A stretch of DNA of 64,000 bases from Ruminococcus sp. (GTDB lineage: Bacteria; Bacillota; Clostridia; Lachnospirales; Lachnospiraceae): NCBI GenBank assembly GCA_013911065.1, contig JACERV010000015.1:47842-111841 (forward strand), in the 5' to 3' direction. Each line of letters begins with the position of its first letter. Position 1 is the first letter of the stretch. The notes under the pieces were generated by a model, which worked only from the letters and a program-made list of their open reading frames with translations, ran no database searches and was not told where the DNA came from. The position numbers were made by a program, and so were the translations under genes. Below are positions 8,656 through 17,726 of this stretch, one piece after another.

Positions 8656-9364
8656 CCTGTTCCTCCTTTACCCCGCCAAAACGTCTCTCTCTGCTATTAT
8701 ACTGCCCGATAGCTTTTTCCAATTCCGCTTTTGTAAAATCCGGCCATAAAACATCTGTAAAATAAAATTCCGTATAAGCCAGCTGCCAAAGCAGATAATT
8801 GGAAAGCCTGAGCTCCCCGCTTGTCCGGATTAAAAGATCCGGGTCCGGAATTCCATGAGTATCCAGGTAAGTTTCATACAAAGCCTCATCAATATCCTCT
8901 GCCCGGACTTTTCCATCCTCGCAATCTCCCGCAAGCCTTCTCATAGCTCTTATCATTTCATCTCTGCTGCCATAATTAATCGCAATGGTAAAGTTCAGGC
9001 CATTGTTATTTTTGCTTGCCTCCTCCAGTTCTGCAATCCTTCCTTTAATATCATCGTCCAGCGAAGTGATATCTCCAATCACCCGGATTTTCATATCATT
9101 TTTCTCCGCAGTCCTCAGACAAGTCTTCATATAATTACGGAGCAGCTTCATCAGCGCATCCACTTCACTCCTGGGACGGTTCCAGTTCTCTGTAGAAAAA
9201 GCATACACAGTCAAATACTTTATACCCATGCGCCACGCTTCCTCACAGATTCTTTCTACATTTTTACTCCCCTGGGCATGTCCGTAATTTCTGGGCATTC
9301 CTTTGGACTTTGCCCAGCGGCCGTTTCCGTCCAATATGATTGCTACATGCTGCGGTACTCTCAT
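8648..9364 (-). CDS. uppS: Isoprenyl transferase (undecaprenyl diphosphate synthase)
   Basis: Cis-prenyltransferase that extends farnesyl diphosphate to the C55 lipid carrier used in wall synthesis. The catalytic Asp12 sits in IILDGNGRWAKSKG. The C-terminal signature RTSGELRLSNYLLWQLAYTE is intact. Length 238 aa is typical. GGAGG lies 8 nt before the ATG. It is the first gene after a hairpin that separates it from frr, so it may be expressed partly by read-through and partly from a local promoter. Confidence 0.97.
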   Translation of the reverse strand: MRVPQHVAIILDGNGRWAKSKGMPRNYGHAQGSKNVERICEEAWRMGIKYLTVYAFSTENWNRPRSEVDALMKLLRNYMKTCLRTAEKNDMKIRVIGDITSLDDDIKGRIAELEEASKNNNGLNFTIAINYGSRDEMIRAMRRLAGDCEDGKVRAEDIDEALYETYLDTHGIPDPDLLIRTSGELRLSNYLLWQLAYTEFYFTDVLWPDFTKAELEKAIGQYNSRERRFGGVKEEQDV

Positions 9365-9411
9365 CTATATATCCTCCTGTTACTAAAATAAGGGCTGTCT
9401 TCCTATGACAT

Positions 9412-9436
9412 AAAAGAGAGGCTGTATAATACGAGC
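9412..9436 (-). terminator. Intrinsic terminator between frr and uppS
   Basis: AAGAGAGGCT-N10-AGCCTCTCTT followed on the minus strand by TTATG. The stem is 10 bp with a short U-rich tail. It lies just downstream of frr and would split the pyrH-frr pair from the uppS-cdsA-dxr-rseP genes, or attenuate read-through. Confidence 0.75.
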
Positions 9437-9460
9437 CTCTCTTATTCTTCGACCTACCCG

Positions 9461-10012
9461 TTAAACAGTAAGCACCTCTTTGGATTTTGCTTCCACAGCT
9501 TTTTCCACCTCAGAAATATATTTATCGGTTACCTTCTGCAGTGCCTCTTCCAAATCTTTGATACCATCCTCTGATATCTCGCTGCCCTTGAGTTTCTTCA
9601 GCGCCTCATTTCCGTCACGGCGGATATTACGGACTGCAACCTTAGCAGCTTCTCCTTTTTTCTTAACATCCTTTACTAATTCTTTTCTTCGTTCTTCCGT
9701 CAATTCCGGGAATACAAGTCTGATTGTACTGCCGTCATTGGTCGGATTAATTCCGATATCTGACATATTAATTGCCTTCTCGATTTCCTTAAGCAGGCTT
9801 TTTTCCCAGGGCTGTATCTGAATCATACGTGCCTCAGGTACGGCAATATTGGCAACCTGCTGAATTGGTGTCGGTGTTCCATAATATTCTACTGTCAGCT
9901 TATCCAGCACATGGGGATTCGCTCTTCCGGCTCTGATTGCCGCCAGGTCACTGTTCAAATTACTGATTGTCTTTGTCATCTTCTCGTCATATACTTTTAA
10001 TTTCTCATCCAT
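9461..10012 (-). CDS. frr: Ribosome recycling factor
   Basis: Splits post-termination ribosomes together with EF-G. The 183-residue protein shows the usual all-helical domain I and the conserved segments SDLAAIRAGRANP, YYGTPTPIQQVA and RRKELVKDVKKKGEAAKVAVRNIRRD. The second ATG (10012) is chosen because AAGGAGG lies 8 nt before it; the first ATG at 10018 is only 2 nt from that site. It starts 13 bases after the pyrH stop and follows it in the standard order. Confidence 0.97.
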   Translation of the reverse strand: MDEKLKVYDEKMTKTISNLNSDLAAIRAGRANPHVLDKLTVEYYGTPTPIQQVANIAVPEARMIQIQPWEKSLLKEIEKAINMSDIGINPTNDGSTIRLVFPELTEERRKELVKDVKKKGEAAKVAVRNIRRDGNEALKKLKGSEISEDGIKDLEEALQKVTDKYISEVEKAVEAKSKEVLTV

Positions 10013-10025
10013 GTCCATGTCCTCC

Positions 10026-10721
10026 TTATACGGTTACTTTTGTCCCGGTAAATGTTCCACTTATCGTCTCTACAATACTATTTTCTTCATTCAGTCCAAA
10101 TACAAGCATCGGCATCTTATTTTCAAGACAGAGAATAGATGCTGTCAGGTCTACCGCTGCAAGTTTCTTGTCAATGACCTCCTGAATTGAAATCTCATCA
10201 TACTTCTTCGCCTCCGGATTCACCTTAGGGTCACTATCATAAATTCCATCGATAGCTTTCGCAAGAAGCATGGCATCCGCCTCTATCTCAATTGCACGCA
10301 GAACAGCCCCGGTATCCGTTGAAAAATACGGATGGCCCGTCCCGCCGGCAAAAAAGATGACCTTGCCCTCTTCCAGTGCAGCATTTGCTGCGTCTTTGGA
10401 AAATAATGTGGTAAATGCACCACAGGTAAATGGGGTGAAAATCTCTGTTTTCATACCTACATGTCTGAATATATCAGATACATAAATACAGTTCATAACC
10501 GTAGCCAGCATCCCAATCTGGTCTGCCTTTACCCGGTCTATTGTCTCGCTGGTGCGGCCTCTCCAAAAGTTGCCTCCTCCGGTCACAACGGTAACCTGGA
10601 TTCCCTTCTCCACAAGCTGCCTGACCTGCTCCGCCACACCGATGCAGGTAGCTTCATCAAAGCCTGTCTTCTTATCTCCTGCAAGTGCTTCTCCGCTCAG
10701 CTTTAACAATACTCTTTTCAT
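10026..10721 (-). CDS. pyrH: UMP kinase
   Basis: Phosphorylates UMP to UDP; amino-acid-kinase fold, hexameric and allosterically controlled in bacteria. Starts MKRVLLKLSGEAL; the TGGGNFWRGR and TGHPYFSTDTGA (substrate/ATP) segments are present. The ATG at 10721 is preferred to an upstream TTG, because GAAGGAG falls inside the longer version with 9-nt spacing to this ATG. At 231 aa it is of normal size. rpsB and tsf, usually upstream, are absent; a ClC gene is there instead. Confidence 0.96.
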   Translation of the reverse strand: MKRVLLKLSGEALAGDKKTGFDEATCIGVAEQVRQLVEKGIQVTVVTGGGNFWRGRTSETIDRVKADQIGMLATVMNCIYVSDIFRHVGMKTEIFTPFTCGAFTTLFSKDAANAALEEGKVIFFAGGTGHPYFSTDTGAVLRAIEIEADAMLLAKAIDGIYDSDPKVNPEAKKYDEISIQEVIDKKLAAVDLTASILCLENKMPMLVFGLNEENSIVETISGTFTGTKVTV

Positions 10722-10754
10722 AGATTTAAGCTCCTTCAATTTCTGTTGTATACT

Positions 10755-12326
10755 CTAATACGAAGTATAACATAACTTTTCCATTTTGTCATGCACATAT
10801 CCGGCATCTCTTTCATCTGTCATAACCGTCAGGATATCGCCTGACATCAGCCTGTTTTTTCCCTTGGGAATGATCTCTTTTCCGCCTCTTTCCAGGGCAA
10901 CCAGCAGACAATTATCAGGCCATGTAATATCCTGAACCAGCTTCTCTGCCAGAACAGAGCCATTCATGATAACAAAGGCATCCAGCACCTTTTGGGCAGA
11001 GCCTTTTACATTGTGCATCAAATGTTTTCCCTGCTTTTTTAAAATGCGGTCCAGCAGACTTTCATATATAGGCTCCGATTTCAATAATGTTGCAATGATA
11101 TATGCGGTAACTGATACAACAGCCAGGGACAACAGCTGATTCACTGAACCGGACATTTCAAACAAGAGTATAATACCTGTAATTGGCGCCCTTACAATTG
11201 CTGTAAAGTACCCTGCCATAGCAAGCAGAATAAAGTTGTTTATATAAATCGAATCTAACCCCAGAAACTGTACTCCTATCATAGCAAAAATGCAGCCTAT
11301 CATAGCTCCCAGTATAAGAAGCGGAAAGAAAATCCCTCCAGGTGCGCCGGAGCCGAAACTTATAGACGAAAACATAAACTTTACAATAAAAGTCAGGACA
11401 ACCAGACTCAGTGCCATTTTTCCGTCTGTCAGCATTAGAATCAGTTCGTGTCCGCTGCCCAGTACGGAGGGCATTATCATCCCCAGGAGTCCCGCAGTTA
11501 AAAATGCAATCATCAGCCGGGTTGTCTCGTTCAGAAACTTGGGTTTGTTATATAAATCCTGTACCTTAACCATAACCCTGTTGTAAAAGGCCCCCATTAC
11601 ACCGCATAAAACACCCAGCAGAATCAACATCCAATAATGACTCTGAGGCAACGCTGCTTTCAGGCTGAAATGGAATATAGGGTCAAGTCCGATAATACGG
11701 GATGAAATATAATCTGCCGTGACAGATGCCGTCATAACAGATATTAGAATAGATGTAGAAAAACCTTTGTGTATTTCCTCCAGAGCGAACATCATACCTG
11801 CCAGCGGTGCATGGAATGCTGCTGCCAGCCCTGCACTGGCACCGCAGGTCATTAGATATCTTTCTTCCGTTTTCCCCCTGCCAAGCATTTTGGACAGCCC
11901 CTGCCCTGCCATAGCTCCAAGCTGAATGGACGGGCCTTCCCTGCCCAAGGATAACCCTGCAAACATGCTTAAAAATCCCCCTATAAATTTAGCCGGAAGA
12001 ACCCGTTTCCAATTCTGCCTCAATTTCCCTGTTATTTCTCCTTCTACCTGAGGGATACCGCTTCCCGAGATCATCGGCTCCCACTTTACAAGCCTCCCCA
12101 CCACATATGCCATTATAATCAAAATTACAAACCAGGCCACAATCCGAATAGGTTTTCCGCTGATATATCTCAACATAAACTCCAGCCCTTTGCCGGCATA
12201 CATAAGCGCAATACGGTACATCAGTACAAGCAGGCCGCCCACTGCTCCTACCAGAAGTCCCTCACCAATCAAAATCACAGGAAACCGCTGTGCCCTTTTT
12301 ATAGTATACAAGGTATCCTTTTTCAA
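10755..12326 (-). CDS. ClC-family chloride/proton antiporter with C-terminal TrkA_C domain
   Basis: About 523 aa from a TTG start (GAGGAG 9 nt upstream). The ClC selectivity signatures are all present: GSGIPQVEG, GREGPSIQLG (with the gating glutamate) and GSGAPGGIFFP. The internal 'proton' glutamate is present in PLAGMMFALEEIH, so exchange with protons rather than a channel is likely. About 75 C-terminal residues after the membrane domain (VLAEKLVQDITWPDNCLLVALERGG) form a TrkA_C/RCK-C ligand-binding domain. There is no fluoride-riboswitch-like leader: only about 50 bases separate it from lrgB. It probably contributes to acid resistance or chloride balance. Confidence 0.93.
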   Translation of the reverse strand: MKKDTLYTIKRAQRFPVILIGEGLLVGAVGGLLVLMYRIALMYAGKGLEFMLRYISGKPIRIVAWFVILIIMAYVVGRLVKWEPMISGSGIPQVEGEITGKLRQNWKRVLPAKFIGGFLSMFAGLSLGREGPSIQLGAMAGQGLSKMLGRGKTEERYLMTCGASAGLAAAFHAPLAGMMFALEEIHKGFSTSILISVMTASVTADYISSRIIGLDPIFHFSLKAALPQSHYWMLILLGVLCGVMGAFYNRVMVKVQDLYNKPKFLNETTRLMIAFLTAGLLGMIMPSVLGSGHELILMLTDGKMALSLVVLTFIVKFMFSSISFGSGAPGGIFFPLLILGAMIGCIFAMIGVQFLGLDSIYINNFILLAMAGYFTAIVRAPITGIILLFEMSGSVNQLLSLAVVSVTAYIIATLLKSEPIYESLLDRILKKQGKHLMHNVKGSAQKVLDAFVIMNGSVLAEKLVQDITWPDNCLLVALERGGKEIIPKGKNRLMSGDILTVMTDERDAGYVHDKMEKLCYTSY

Positions 12327-12378
12327 AACTTTTCACTCCTCTGTATTGTTTAAATTAAAAGTAAAGTCTGTGCACATC

Positions 12379-13056
12379 CTAGATAAACATAGAAAAAATT
12401 ACTGTTGCAATACCACAGATTCCAATAGCCAGACCACTCATAGCGCCTTCTACCTCGCCTATCTCAATTGCCTTGGAAGTTCCCACTGCATGACTGCTGG
12501 CACCGATTGCAAGCCCCGCAGCTACACGGTCCGATACTCTTAAAACCCGGATAAGCCAGGGTGCCATAATACTGCCCAGAATTCCGGTAAAAATGACTGC
12601 AGCCACAGTCACAGGCACTACGCCTCCGTGAGCCTCCGCTACACTTACCGCTATCGGGGTGGTAACGGATTTGGGCAGTATAGACATTGTCAGGTTTGTT
12701 TCCAGCCCAAAAAGTCTGCACATAACATAAACACTTGTCATAGAAGACAGGGACCCCGCGGTGCATCCTACCAGAATAGGAAGCCAATATTTTTTCAGGA
12801 TAGAAAGTCTGGTATAAATAGAAACCGCCAGGCATGCCGTTGCCGGGGCCAGAAACATATTGATAATCTCCCCGCCTATATTATAAGAGTCGTAAGGAAT
12901 CTTAAAACATAAGAGAACACCAATCACAAGCACAATAGCAATAACCAGTGGGTTGCAGATCGCAGATTTTGTCTTTTGCCTAAGCTTCACCCCAATTCCA
13001 AAAGCAATCACACTAAGTGTAACTCCAAAATAAGGAGATGTATATAAAGCCTGCAT
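12379..13056 (-). CDS. lrgB: LrgB/CidB family membrane protein
   Basis: 225-residue polytopic membrane protein. Motifs typical of LrgB are visible: LPKSVTTPIAVSVAEAHGG and GASSHAVGTSKAIEIGEVEGA. With LrgA it forms the holin/antiholin-like pair linked to murein hydrolase control and, in some species, pyruvate or glycolate transport. The ATG at 13056 (GGAGG upstream) overlaps the lrgA stop by one base (TAATG), so the genes are coupled; a longer frame to 13143 lies inside lrgA and is rejected. Confidence 0.93.
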   Translation of the reverse strand: MQALYTSPYFGVTLSVIAFGIGVKLRQKTKSAICNPLVIAIVLVIGVLLCFKIPYDSYNIGGEIINMFLAPATACLAVSIYTRLSILKKYWLPILVGCTAGSLSSMTSVYVMCRLFGLETNLTMSILPKSVTTPIAVSVAEAHGGVVPVTVAAVIFTGILGSIMAPWLIRVLRVSDRVAAGLAIGASSHAVGTSKAIEIGEVEGAMSGLAIGICGIATVIFSMFI

Positions 13057-13415
13057 TATTTCCGCCTCCTGTCCAGTAACCTCATAGTCCATTTTACGCT
13101 GTACACTGTCACTGCAAAAGTAATCACGGTGGACACCATACAAACAATAACAAGCTGAACCACGCTGCTTTTTAGAATTTCAAAGTAATTCATAATACTT
13201 ACACCTGCCGGTATGAAGAAAAATGCCATGTTTTCCAGAAGGAAATCTGACTTTTCCTGGATATGTTCAATTTTAAGCAGTCCTGTAAGCAGGCAGATAA
13301 ACAAAAAGAGCATTCCTATCACGCTTGCAGGAAATGTAAAGGGAAGAACATTTGCTATCAACTGACTAAGCCAGCAGACTGTGAAAATGATACCTACTTG
13401 TTTAATAATTTTCAT
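13056..13415 (-). CDS. lrgA: LrgA/CidA holin-like protein
   Basis: 119-residue protein with four hydrophobic segments and the LrgA-type stretch FPASVIGMLFLFICLLTGLLK. It is holin-like in size and topology. The start has GAGGAA 7 nt upstream. No LytTR-type regulator gene lies beside it in this window, unlike the classic lytSR-lrgAB arrangement. Confidence 0.92.
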   Translation of the reverse strand: MKIIKQVGIIFTVCWLSQLIANVLPFTFPASVIGMLFLFICLLTGLLKIEHIQEKSDFLLENMAFFFIPAGVSIMNYFEILKSSVVQLVIVCMVSTVITFAVTVYSVKWTMRLLDRRRK

Positions 13416-13577
13416 TTCTCATTCCTCAATTCTCTTGTATTTCATTAGTATTTAAGTACGGTAATTGCTCTCTAGCATAAAATACACCTCTCCATATAAA
13501 TTGTCAATGTCAGCCCCCCCTATCCGCTCTATATTCGTCCCAATTTATTTATAAATTTAATTTCATTCTGCTACATC

Positions 13578-13606
13578 TTGACATTCACCAATAAATGTTT
13601 TATGAT
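13578..13606 (+). promoter_or_regulatory. Sigma-A promoter of the aro operon
   Basis: TTGACA (13578-13583), 17-bp spacer, TATGAT (13601-13606). A transcript starting near 13613 would have a leader of about 68 nt. The leader holds a small hairpin, ACAGTG-N6-CACTGT (13642-13659), just before AGGAGG. No T-box or riboswitch fold is recognisable in that space. Confidence 0.85.
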
Positions 13607-13680
13607 ACATATGTTTTCACACTTTAAACAGCTAAAATTTTACAGTGCGAAGTCACTGTATAATTAGGAGGGTATAGATT

Positions 13681-14694
13681 ATGATTATTGTATTAAAGCC
13701 TCATGCCCCGGAGGAAAAAATCAACCGTGTTGAGAACCTCGTTAAAAAAAGAGGGCTGGACACACATGTTGTCAGAGGTCAGAAAATGACGATTATCGGC
13801 TGTATCGGGGATACAACAGCCATTGATCCAAAATTATTTGAAATAGATGAGTGGGTGGATAAAGTGATGCATGTTCAAGAGCCTTACAAACTGGCAAACC
13901 GCGCATTTCACCCGGAAGACTCGGTTATCGATGTTTCTGGTGTAAAAGTGGGAGCAAACCATCTCGCATTGATTGCAGGTCCATGCTCCGTAGAGTCTTT
14001 GGACCAGGTTATGGAAATCGCAATACAGGCAAAGGCTTCCGGCGCTAACATGCTCCGCGGAGGAGCTTTCAAACCTCGCACCAGCCCTTATGCTTTCCAG
14101 GGACTTGGCCTGGAAGGACTGGATATTCTCTGTGAAGCAAAGAAAGAGACCGGACTTCCTCTGGTTTCAGAACTAATGTCACCGGAGCATTTGGATGTTT
14201 TCAATGAAAAAGTAGATCTGATTCAAATAGGCGCCAGAAATATGCAGAACTTTGACTTACTAAAACAGCTCGGTCAACTGGACCGTCCTATTCTGTTAAA
14301 GAGGGGACTAAATGCTACCTATGAAGAGTGGATTATGTCCGCAGAATACATCATGGCATCCGGTAACCAAAATGTCATCCTCTGTGAACGTGGAATCCGT
14401 ACCTTCGAAACATATACAAGAAATACTCTCGATTTACAAAGCATACCTGTTCTTAAGAAAAAGACACACCTTCCTGTCATCGCTGATCCAAGCCATGCCG
14501 GAGGGAAATGGTGGCTTGTAGAACCAATGGCAAAGGCCGCTATAGCCGCCGGAGCTGACGGGCTGATGATTGAAGTGCATAATAACCCGGAAAGCGCATT
14601 ATGTGACGGAGCACAATCTTTGAAGCCTCAAAAATATGATGATTTACTGCAGCAAATCAAACAAATTGCCGCAGTCGTAGGGAAAAATGTTTAA
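13681..14694 (+). CDS. aroF: 3-deoxy-7-phosphoheptulonate (DAHP) synthase
   Basis: First step of the shikimate pathway: condenses phosphoenolpyruvate with erythrose 4-phosphate. This is the type I-beta form: a ferredoxin/ACT-like N-terminal domain (about 1-70, starting MIIVLKPHAPEEKI) followed by the aldolase-like barrel. Key barrel segments visible are GPCSVES, RGGAFKPRTSPYAFQG, RNMQNFDLL, LKRGLNAT, CERGIRTFE and DPSHAGG. Length 337 aa is normal. The N-terminal domain usually mediates feedback inhibition by aromatic end products. It heads an aroF-aroB-aroE operon. Confidence 0.96.
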   Translation: MIIVLKPHAPEEKINRVENLVKKRGLDTHVVRGQKMTIIGCIGDTTAIDPKLFEIDEWVDKVMHVQEPYKLANRAFHPEDSVIDVSGVKVGANHLALIAGPCSVESLDQVMEIAIQAKASGANMLRGGAFKPRTSPYAFQGLGLEGLDILCEAKKETGLPLVSELMSPEHLDVFNEKVDLIQIGARNMQNFDLLKQLGQLDRPILLKRGLNATYEEWIMSAEYIMASGNQNVILCERGIRTFETYTRNTLDLQSIPVLKKKTHLPVIADPSHAGGKWWLVEPMAKAAIAAGADGLMIEVHNNPESALCDGAQSLKPQKYDDLLQQIKQIAAVVGKNV

Positions 14695-14732
14695 AGGGGG
14701 TCTGACCCTTTTGAAAGGGGTCTGACCCCTTT
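14693..14732. repeat. Tandem REP-like palindromes between aroF and aroB
   Basis: Two copies of the GGGTCTGACCC core stand back to back: AAAGGGGGTCTGACCCTTTT and AAAGGGGTCTGACCCCTTT. The first begins inside the aroF stop codon. The arrangement matches the dispersed REP-like family elsewhere in the window. Each could fold in RNA and modulate read-through or aroB mRNA level. Confidence 0.75.
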
Positions 14733-14764
14733 GCTAACCTTTTTGTATGAGGAGGAGAAATCTC

Positions 14765-15820
14765 TTGGAGTTAACAGTTAACTTGGGCAAAAACAGCTAT
14801 TCTATTTTTATTGAACCTGGAATTTTAAAAAATGCGGAAACTTATGTTTCTCAAGTTTTCCAGGGCAAACAGATTATCATTATTTCAGATGATAATATCT
14901 ATCCTTTGTATGGCAAAACATTGATAAATGCGCTTCCTTCCTATGAGTGCCACAGCCTGGTTCTGCCCCACGGAGAGACCACAAAGAGTTTTGATACTCT
15001 TCCCCAGATATATGCCGCTATGCTTGAGAAAAAAATTACCCGCAGTGATTTGGTGATTGCTCTTGGCGGCGGCGTTATCGGAGATTTGGCCGGATTCGCA
15101 GCGGCAAGTTATCTGAGAGGAGTTAAATTTATCCAGATTCCTACTTCTCTGCTGGCACAGGTAGACTCTTCTGTCGGAGGCAAGGTTGCGGTAGATTTGC
15201 CACAGGGGAAAAATCTGATTGGTGCTTTTTATCATCCAAAACTGGTTTTAATCGACCCGGATATGCTAAACACACTGCCCGCCCGCTATATTACGGACGG
15301 CATGGGGGAAGTAATTAAGTATGGCTGCATCAAAGATGCATCCCTATTCGATATATTAAGTTCCCACACTTCTTTCGAAGATTTAAAAGATCAGCTTCCC
15401 TCCATCATTTACCGTTGTATTGACATTAAACGTATCATTGTAGAAGCTGACCAATTTGATACCGGAGAACGTATGCTGCTGAATTTCGGGCATACTCTTG
15501 CCCACACAATTGAACATTATTACCACTACGAGCGTGAAAGCCACGGAGAAGCTGTTGCAATTGGAATGTACCAGATTACAAAAATATCCGAAAAAGCGGG
15601 GCTTACCGCTTCCGGTGAGGCAGAAAAGATTTGCCGGATTCTAAAGACCTATGGGCTGCCATGCGAATGTGGGCTGCCTATATCCGACCTTACAGATGCC
15701 ATTCAATTTGACAAGAAGAATCTGGACGATCATTTAAACGTAGTGCTTCTCCGTAAAATCGGGGACAGTTATATACATCCTACCAATCTTCATTTTTTCA
15801 AAACAGCAGGAGGAATTTAA
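14765..15820 (+). CDS. aroB: 3-dehydroquinate synthase
   Basis: Cyclises DAHP to 3-dehydroquinate using NAD and a divalent metal. Visible motifs are VIALGGGVIGDLAGFAAASYLRG and VDSSVGGKVAVDLPQGKN. Metal-binding His residues lie in the LNFGHTLAHTIEH and ESHGEAVAIGM segments. A TTG start at 14765 is chosen: GGAGGAG (14751-14757) sits inside the 6-codon ATG extension from 14747 and is 7 nt from the TTG. The protein is then 351 aa. It is separated from aroF by two REP-like repeats. Confidence 0.95.
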   Translation: MELTVNLGKNSYSIFIEPGILKNAETYVSQVFQGKQIIIISDDNIYPLYGKTLINALPSYECHSLVLPHGETTKSFDTLPQIYAAMLEKKITRSDLVIALGGGVIGDLAGFAAASYLRGVKFIQIPTSLLAQVDSSVGGKVAVDLPQGKNLIGAFYHPKLVLIDPDMLNTLPARYITDGMGEVIKYGCIKDASLFDILSSHTSFEDLKDQLPSIIYRCIDIKRIIVEADQFDTGERMLLNFGHTLAHTIEHYYHYERESHGEAVAIGMYQITKISEKAGLTASGEAEKICRILKTYGLPCECGLPISDLTDAIQFDKKNLDDHLNVVLLRKIGDSYIHPTNLHFFKTAGGI

Positions 15821-15821
15821 T

Positions 15822-16652
15822 ATGAGCATGGAAAAAGAAAACACCTTACACTTCGGAGTGCTGGGCGAAAAACTGGGGCACAGCCTCTCGCCGGAAATTC
15901 ATACGGACTTATTAAAACAACAGAATGTTTCCGCTACCTATAAAAAATATGAAATGGATAGGCAGGAAGTTCTTCATGTACTGGATGTGATGAAAAAGGA
16001 AAATATCATGGGCATGAATGTGACAATGCCATACAAGGAAATCGCTTACAGGCTGGTAGATTTTCCAGATTTTCATTCAAAAAAAATAGAAGCGGTCAAC
16101 ACTATTTTTATGAAGGACGGTGCCTTCTATGGATATAATACCGATTATATTGGGATGATAAGTATGTTTCACAAGGCCGGTGTCAGCCTGAAAGACCAAA
16201 ACGTTGTGGTTCTGGGCTCCGGTGGCTCAGCAAAGGCATTGATTTACGGTCTTCATATGGATGGTGCCTCCCAAATCACAGTGGCTGCCCGAAATGAGGA
16301 GGCAACCCTGCATCTGGAAGAACTTTTCCCCTATATCCGCACCTGTGATTTATCAGAAGTTCCAGCCGGGGATATCTTGGTGAATACGACTCCTATTGGC
16401 CTGTACCCTAATGTCGGTGAAAGCCCGGTTGATGCATCTGTTATACGGAAATTTAAAGTTGCTGCAGACATTGTCTATAACCCCTTGATAACTGAATTTC
16501 TCAGAATTGCCAAGGAGGAAGGGCTTCAAATCGTTACTGGACTGATGATGCTTGTAGACCAGGCCATTGGCTCCGAAGAAATTTGGCTGGACAAAAAGCT
16601 GGATTATAATATGGGAAATCAGATTCATGATGAACTGGCAAGACAATTCTAG
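15822..16652 (+). CDS. aroE: Shikimate dehydrogenase
   Basis: Reduces 3-dehydroshikimate to shikimate with NADPH. The shikimate-binding GEKLGHSLSPEIH and NVTMPYKE (catalytic Lys) segments are present, as are NTDYIGM and the Rossmann turn GSGGSAKAL. The 276-residue length is normal. The ATG follows the aroB stop by one base, with GGAGG overlapping the end of aroB, so translation is coupled. This is the last gene of the operon; the later shikimate genes are elsewhere. Confidence 0.96.
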   Translation: MSMEKENTLHFGVLGEKLGHSLSPEIHTDLLKQQNVSATYKKYEMDRQEVLHVLDVMKKENIMGMNVTMPYKEIAYRLVDFPDFHSKKIEAVNTIFMKDGAFYGYNTDYIGMISMFHKAGVSLKDQNVVVLGSGGSAKALIYGLHMDGASQITVAARNEEATLHLEELFPYIRTCDLSEVPAGDILVNTTPIGLYPNVGESPVDASVIRKFKVAADIVYNPLITEFLRIAKEEGLQIVTGLMMLVDQAIGSEEIWLDKKLDYNMGNQIHDELARQF

Positions 16653-16689
16653 AAACAGAACAAAAAGAGCCCACCCTTTTGAACCCAAC

Positions 16690-16728
16690 ATACCCCCGCT
16701 ATCTAACCAGTGTTAGAAACGGGGGTAT
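16690..16728. terminator. Hairpin between convergent aroE and HAD genes
   Basis: ATACCCCCG...CGGGGGTAT (9-bp outer stem) with an inner CTAAC/GTTAG stem. It lies between convergent genes and fits a transcription end. Neither side has a strong T-run, so termination efficiency is uncertain. Confidence 0.5.
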
Positions 16729-16772
16729 ACGTTTACAGTGCAGAAATATGAGTCAGTTATCTTTAATATGAA

Positions 16773-17573
16773 TCAGTTCTTTTGTGCAAGCCCATAATGA
16801 TAAATTGCATGAGCCAGCCCGTCCTCTTCCACCTTACTTGTTACATATTCCGTGTATGGGTCCAGCTCTTTTGCGTGTTCTCCCATTGCGATTGTATGCC
16901 TTGCATATTGGAACATGGAGATGTCATTTGTACTGTCCCCAAATACATAAATCTGGTCTATGTCCATATCAAATTTTTTCAAAATAAACTCGCAGGCAGT
17001 CGCCTTAGAATATCCTCTTTGTACACATTCATAAGTATTCTCACCTCTGTCAATGGGCTCGATATCCTTTTCAATGAACTTGAAAAATCCTTCCTTATCA
17101 CTTTGCTCATCTACATAGACGAATAATTTATCGTAAATAAACTTTCCCTTTTCTATATACTCTTCCCGTCCAAGCCCCAGTTCATGGAAGTATCTTCTGG
17201 AACTCTCCAGCCTGTCAAACCTGGACATTCTGCTGGGAAGATATACATCTTCCGTTCCTTCCATCAATCCATCCAGCTTGCATGCTATCATTTTATCAAT
17301 AATTTCTCTCCCTCTGGCTTCTGGGATAGAATTTGAAAACAGAATTTCATCCTTATATGTGAGATATGTTCCGCATCCGCATAGAAACCCGTCAAATTTA
17401 AATTGTTTAAGCTTTGCAGGTATACTGCAGAGCGTACGTCCGGTATTCACAAAAAGTAAGTGTCCGGCGGCCCTGGCTGCCTCCATGGCGTCTAATGCAC
17501 TTTGAGGAATTTCCCTTGTTATCTCACTTAATATGGTTCCATCAATATCAAAAAACAATGCTGCTCTCTCCAT
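16773..17573 (-). CDS. HAD-superfamily (Cof-type) phosphatase
   Basis: 266 residues with the HAD motifs: I FFDIDGTIL (nucleophile Asp in DxD), II NTGRT, III a conserved Lys (YSKATACEF) and IV VFGDSTNDISMF. The inserted cap is of the Cof/YidA (C2) type. Members dephosphorylate sugar phosphates, flavin nucleotides or related small metabolites; the substrate is not predictable here. It is a single gene, convergent with the aro operon and divergent from pdaA. Confidence 0.9.
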   Translation of the reverse strand: MERAALFFDIDGTILSEITREIPQSALDAMEAARAAGHLLFVNTGRTLCSIPAKLKQFKFDGFLCGCGTYLTYKDEILFSNSIPEARGREIIDKMIACKLDGLMEGTEDVYLPSRMSRFDRLESSRRYFHELGLGREEYIEKGKFIYDKLFVYVDEQSDKEGFFKFIEKDIEPIDRGENTYECVQRGYSKATACEFILKKFDMDIDQIYVFGDSTNDISMFQYARHTIAMGEHAKELDPYTEYVTSKVEEDGLAHAIYHYGLAQKN

Positions 17574-17726
17574 AATTTTCTCCTATCATCGCAAAAAGTA
17601 TCTTCTATTACTTTAACACCCTTTCTCATAAAAATCCATTTCCATATCTCACAAAAAACCTTTTCTCCTCCGTTCTTTCCTTCATTTTCCATCATATACT
17701 GTAGGAAATAAGATTCTGGTGATACA

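Noticed and set aside
12327..12378. Fluoride riboswitch ahead of the ClC gene
   Set aside because: Only about 50 bases separate it from lrgB and no pseudoknot-like motif is seen; the ClC motifs are of the chloride/proton type.
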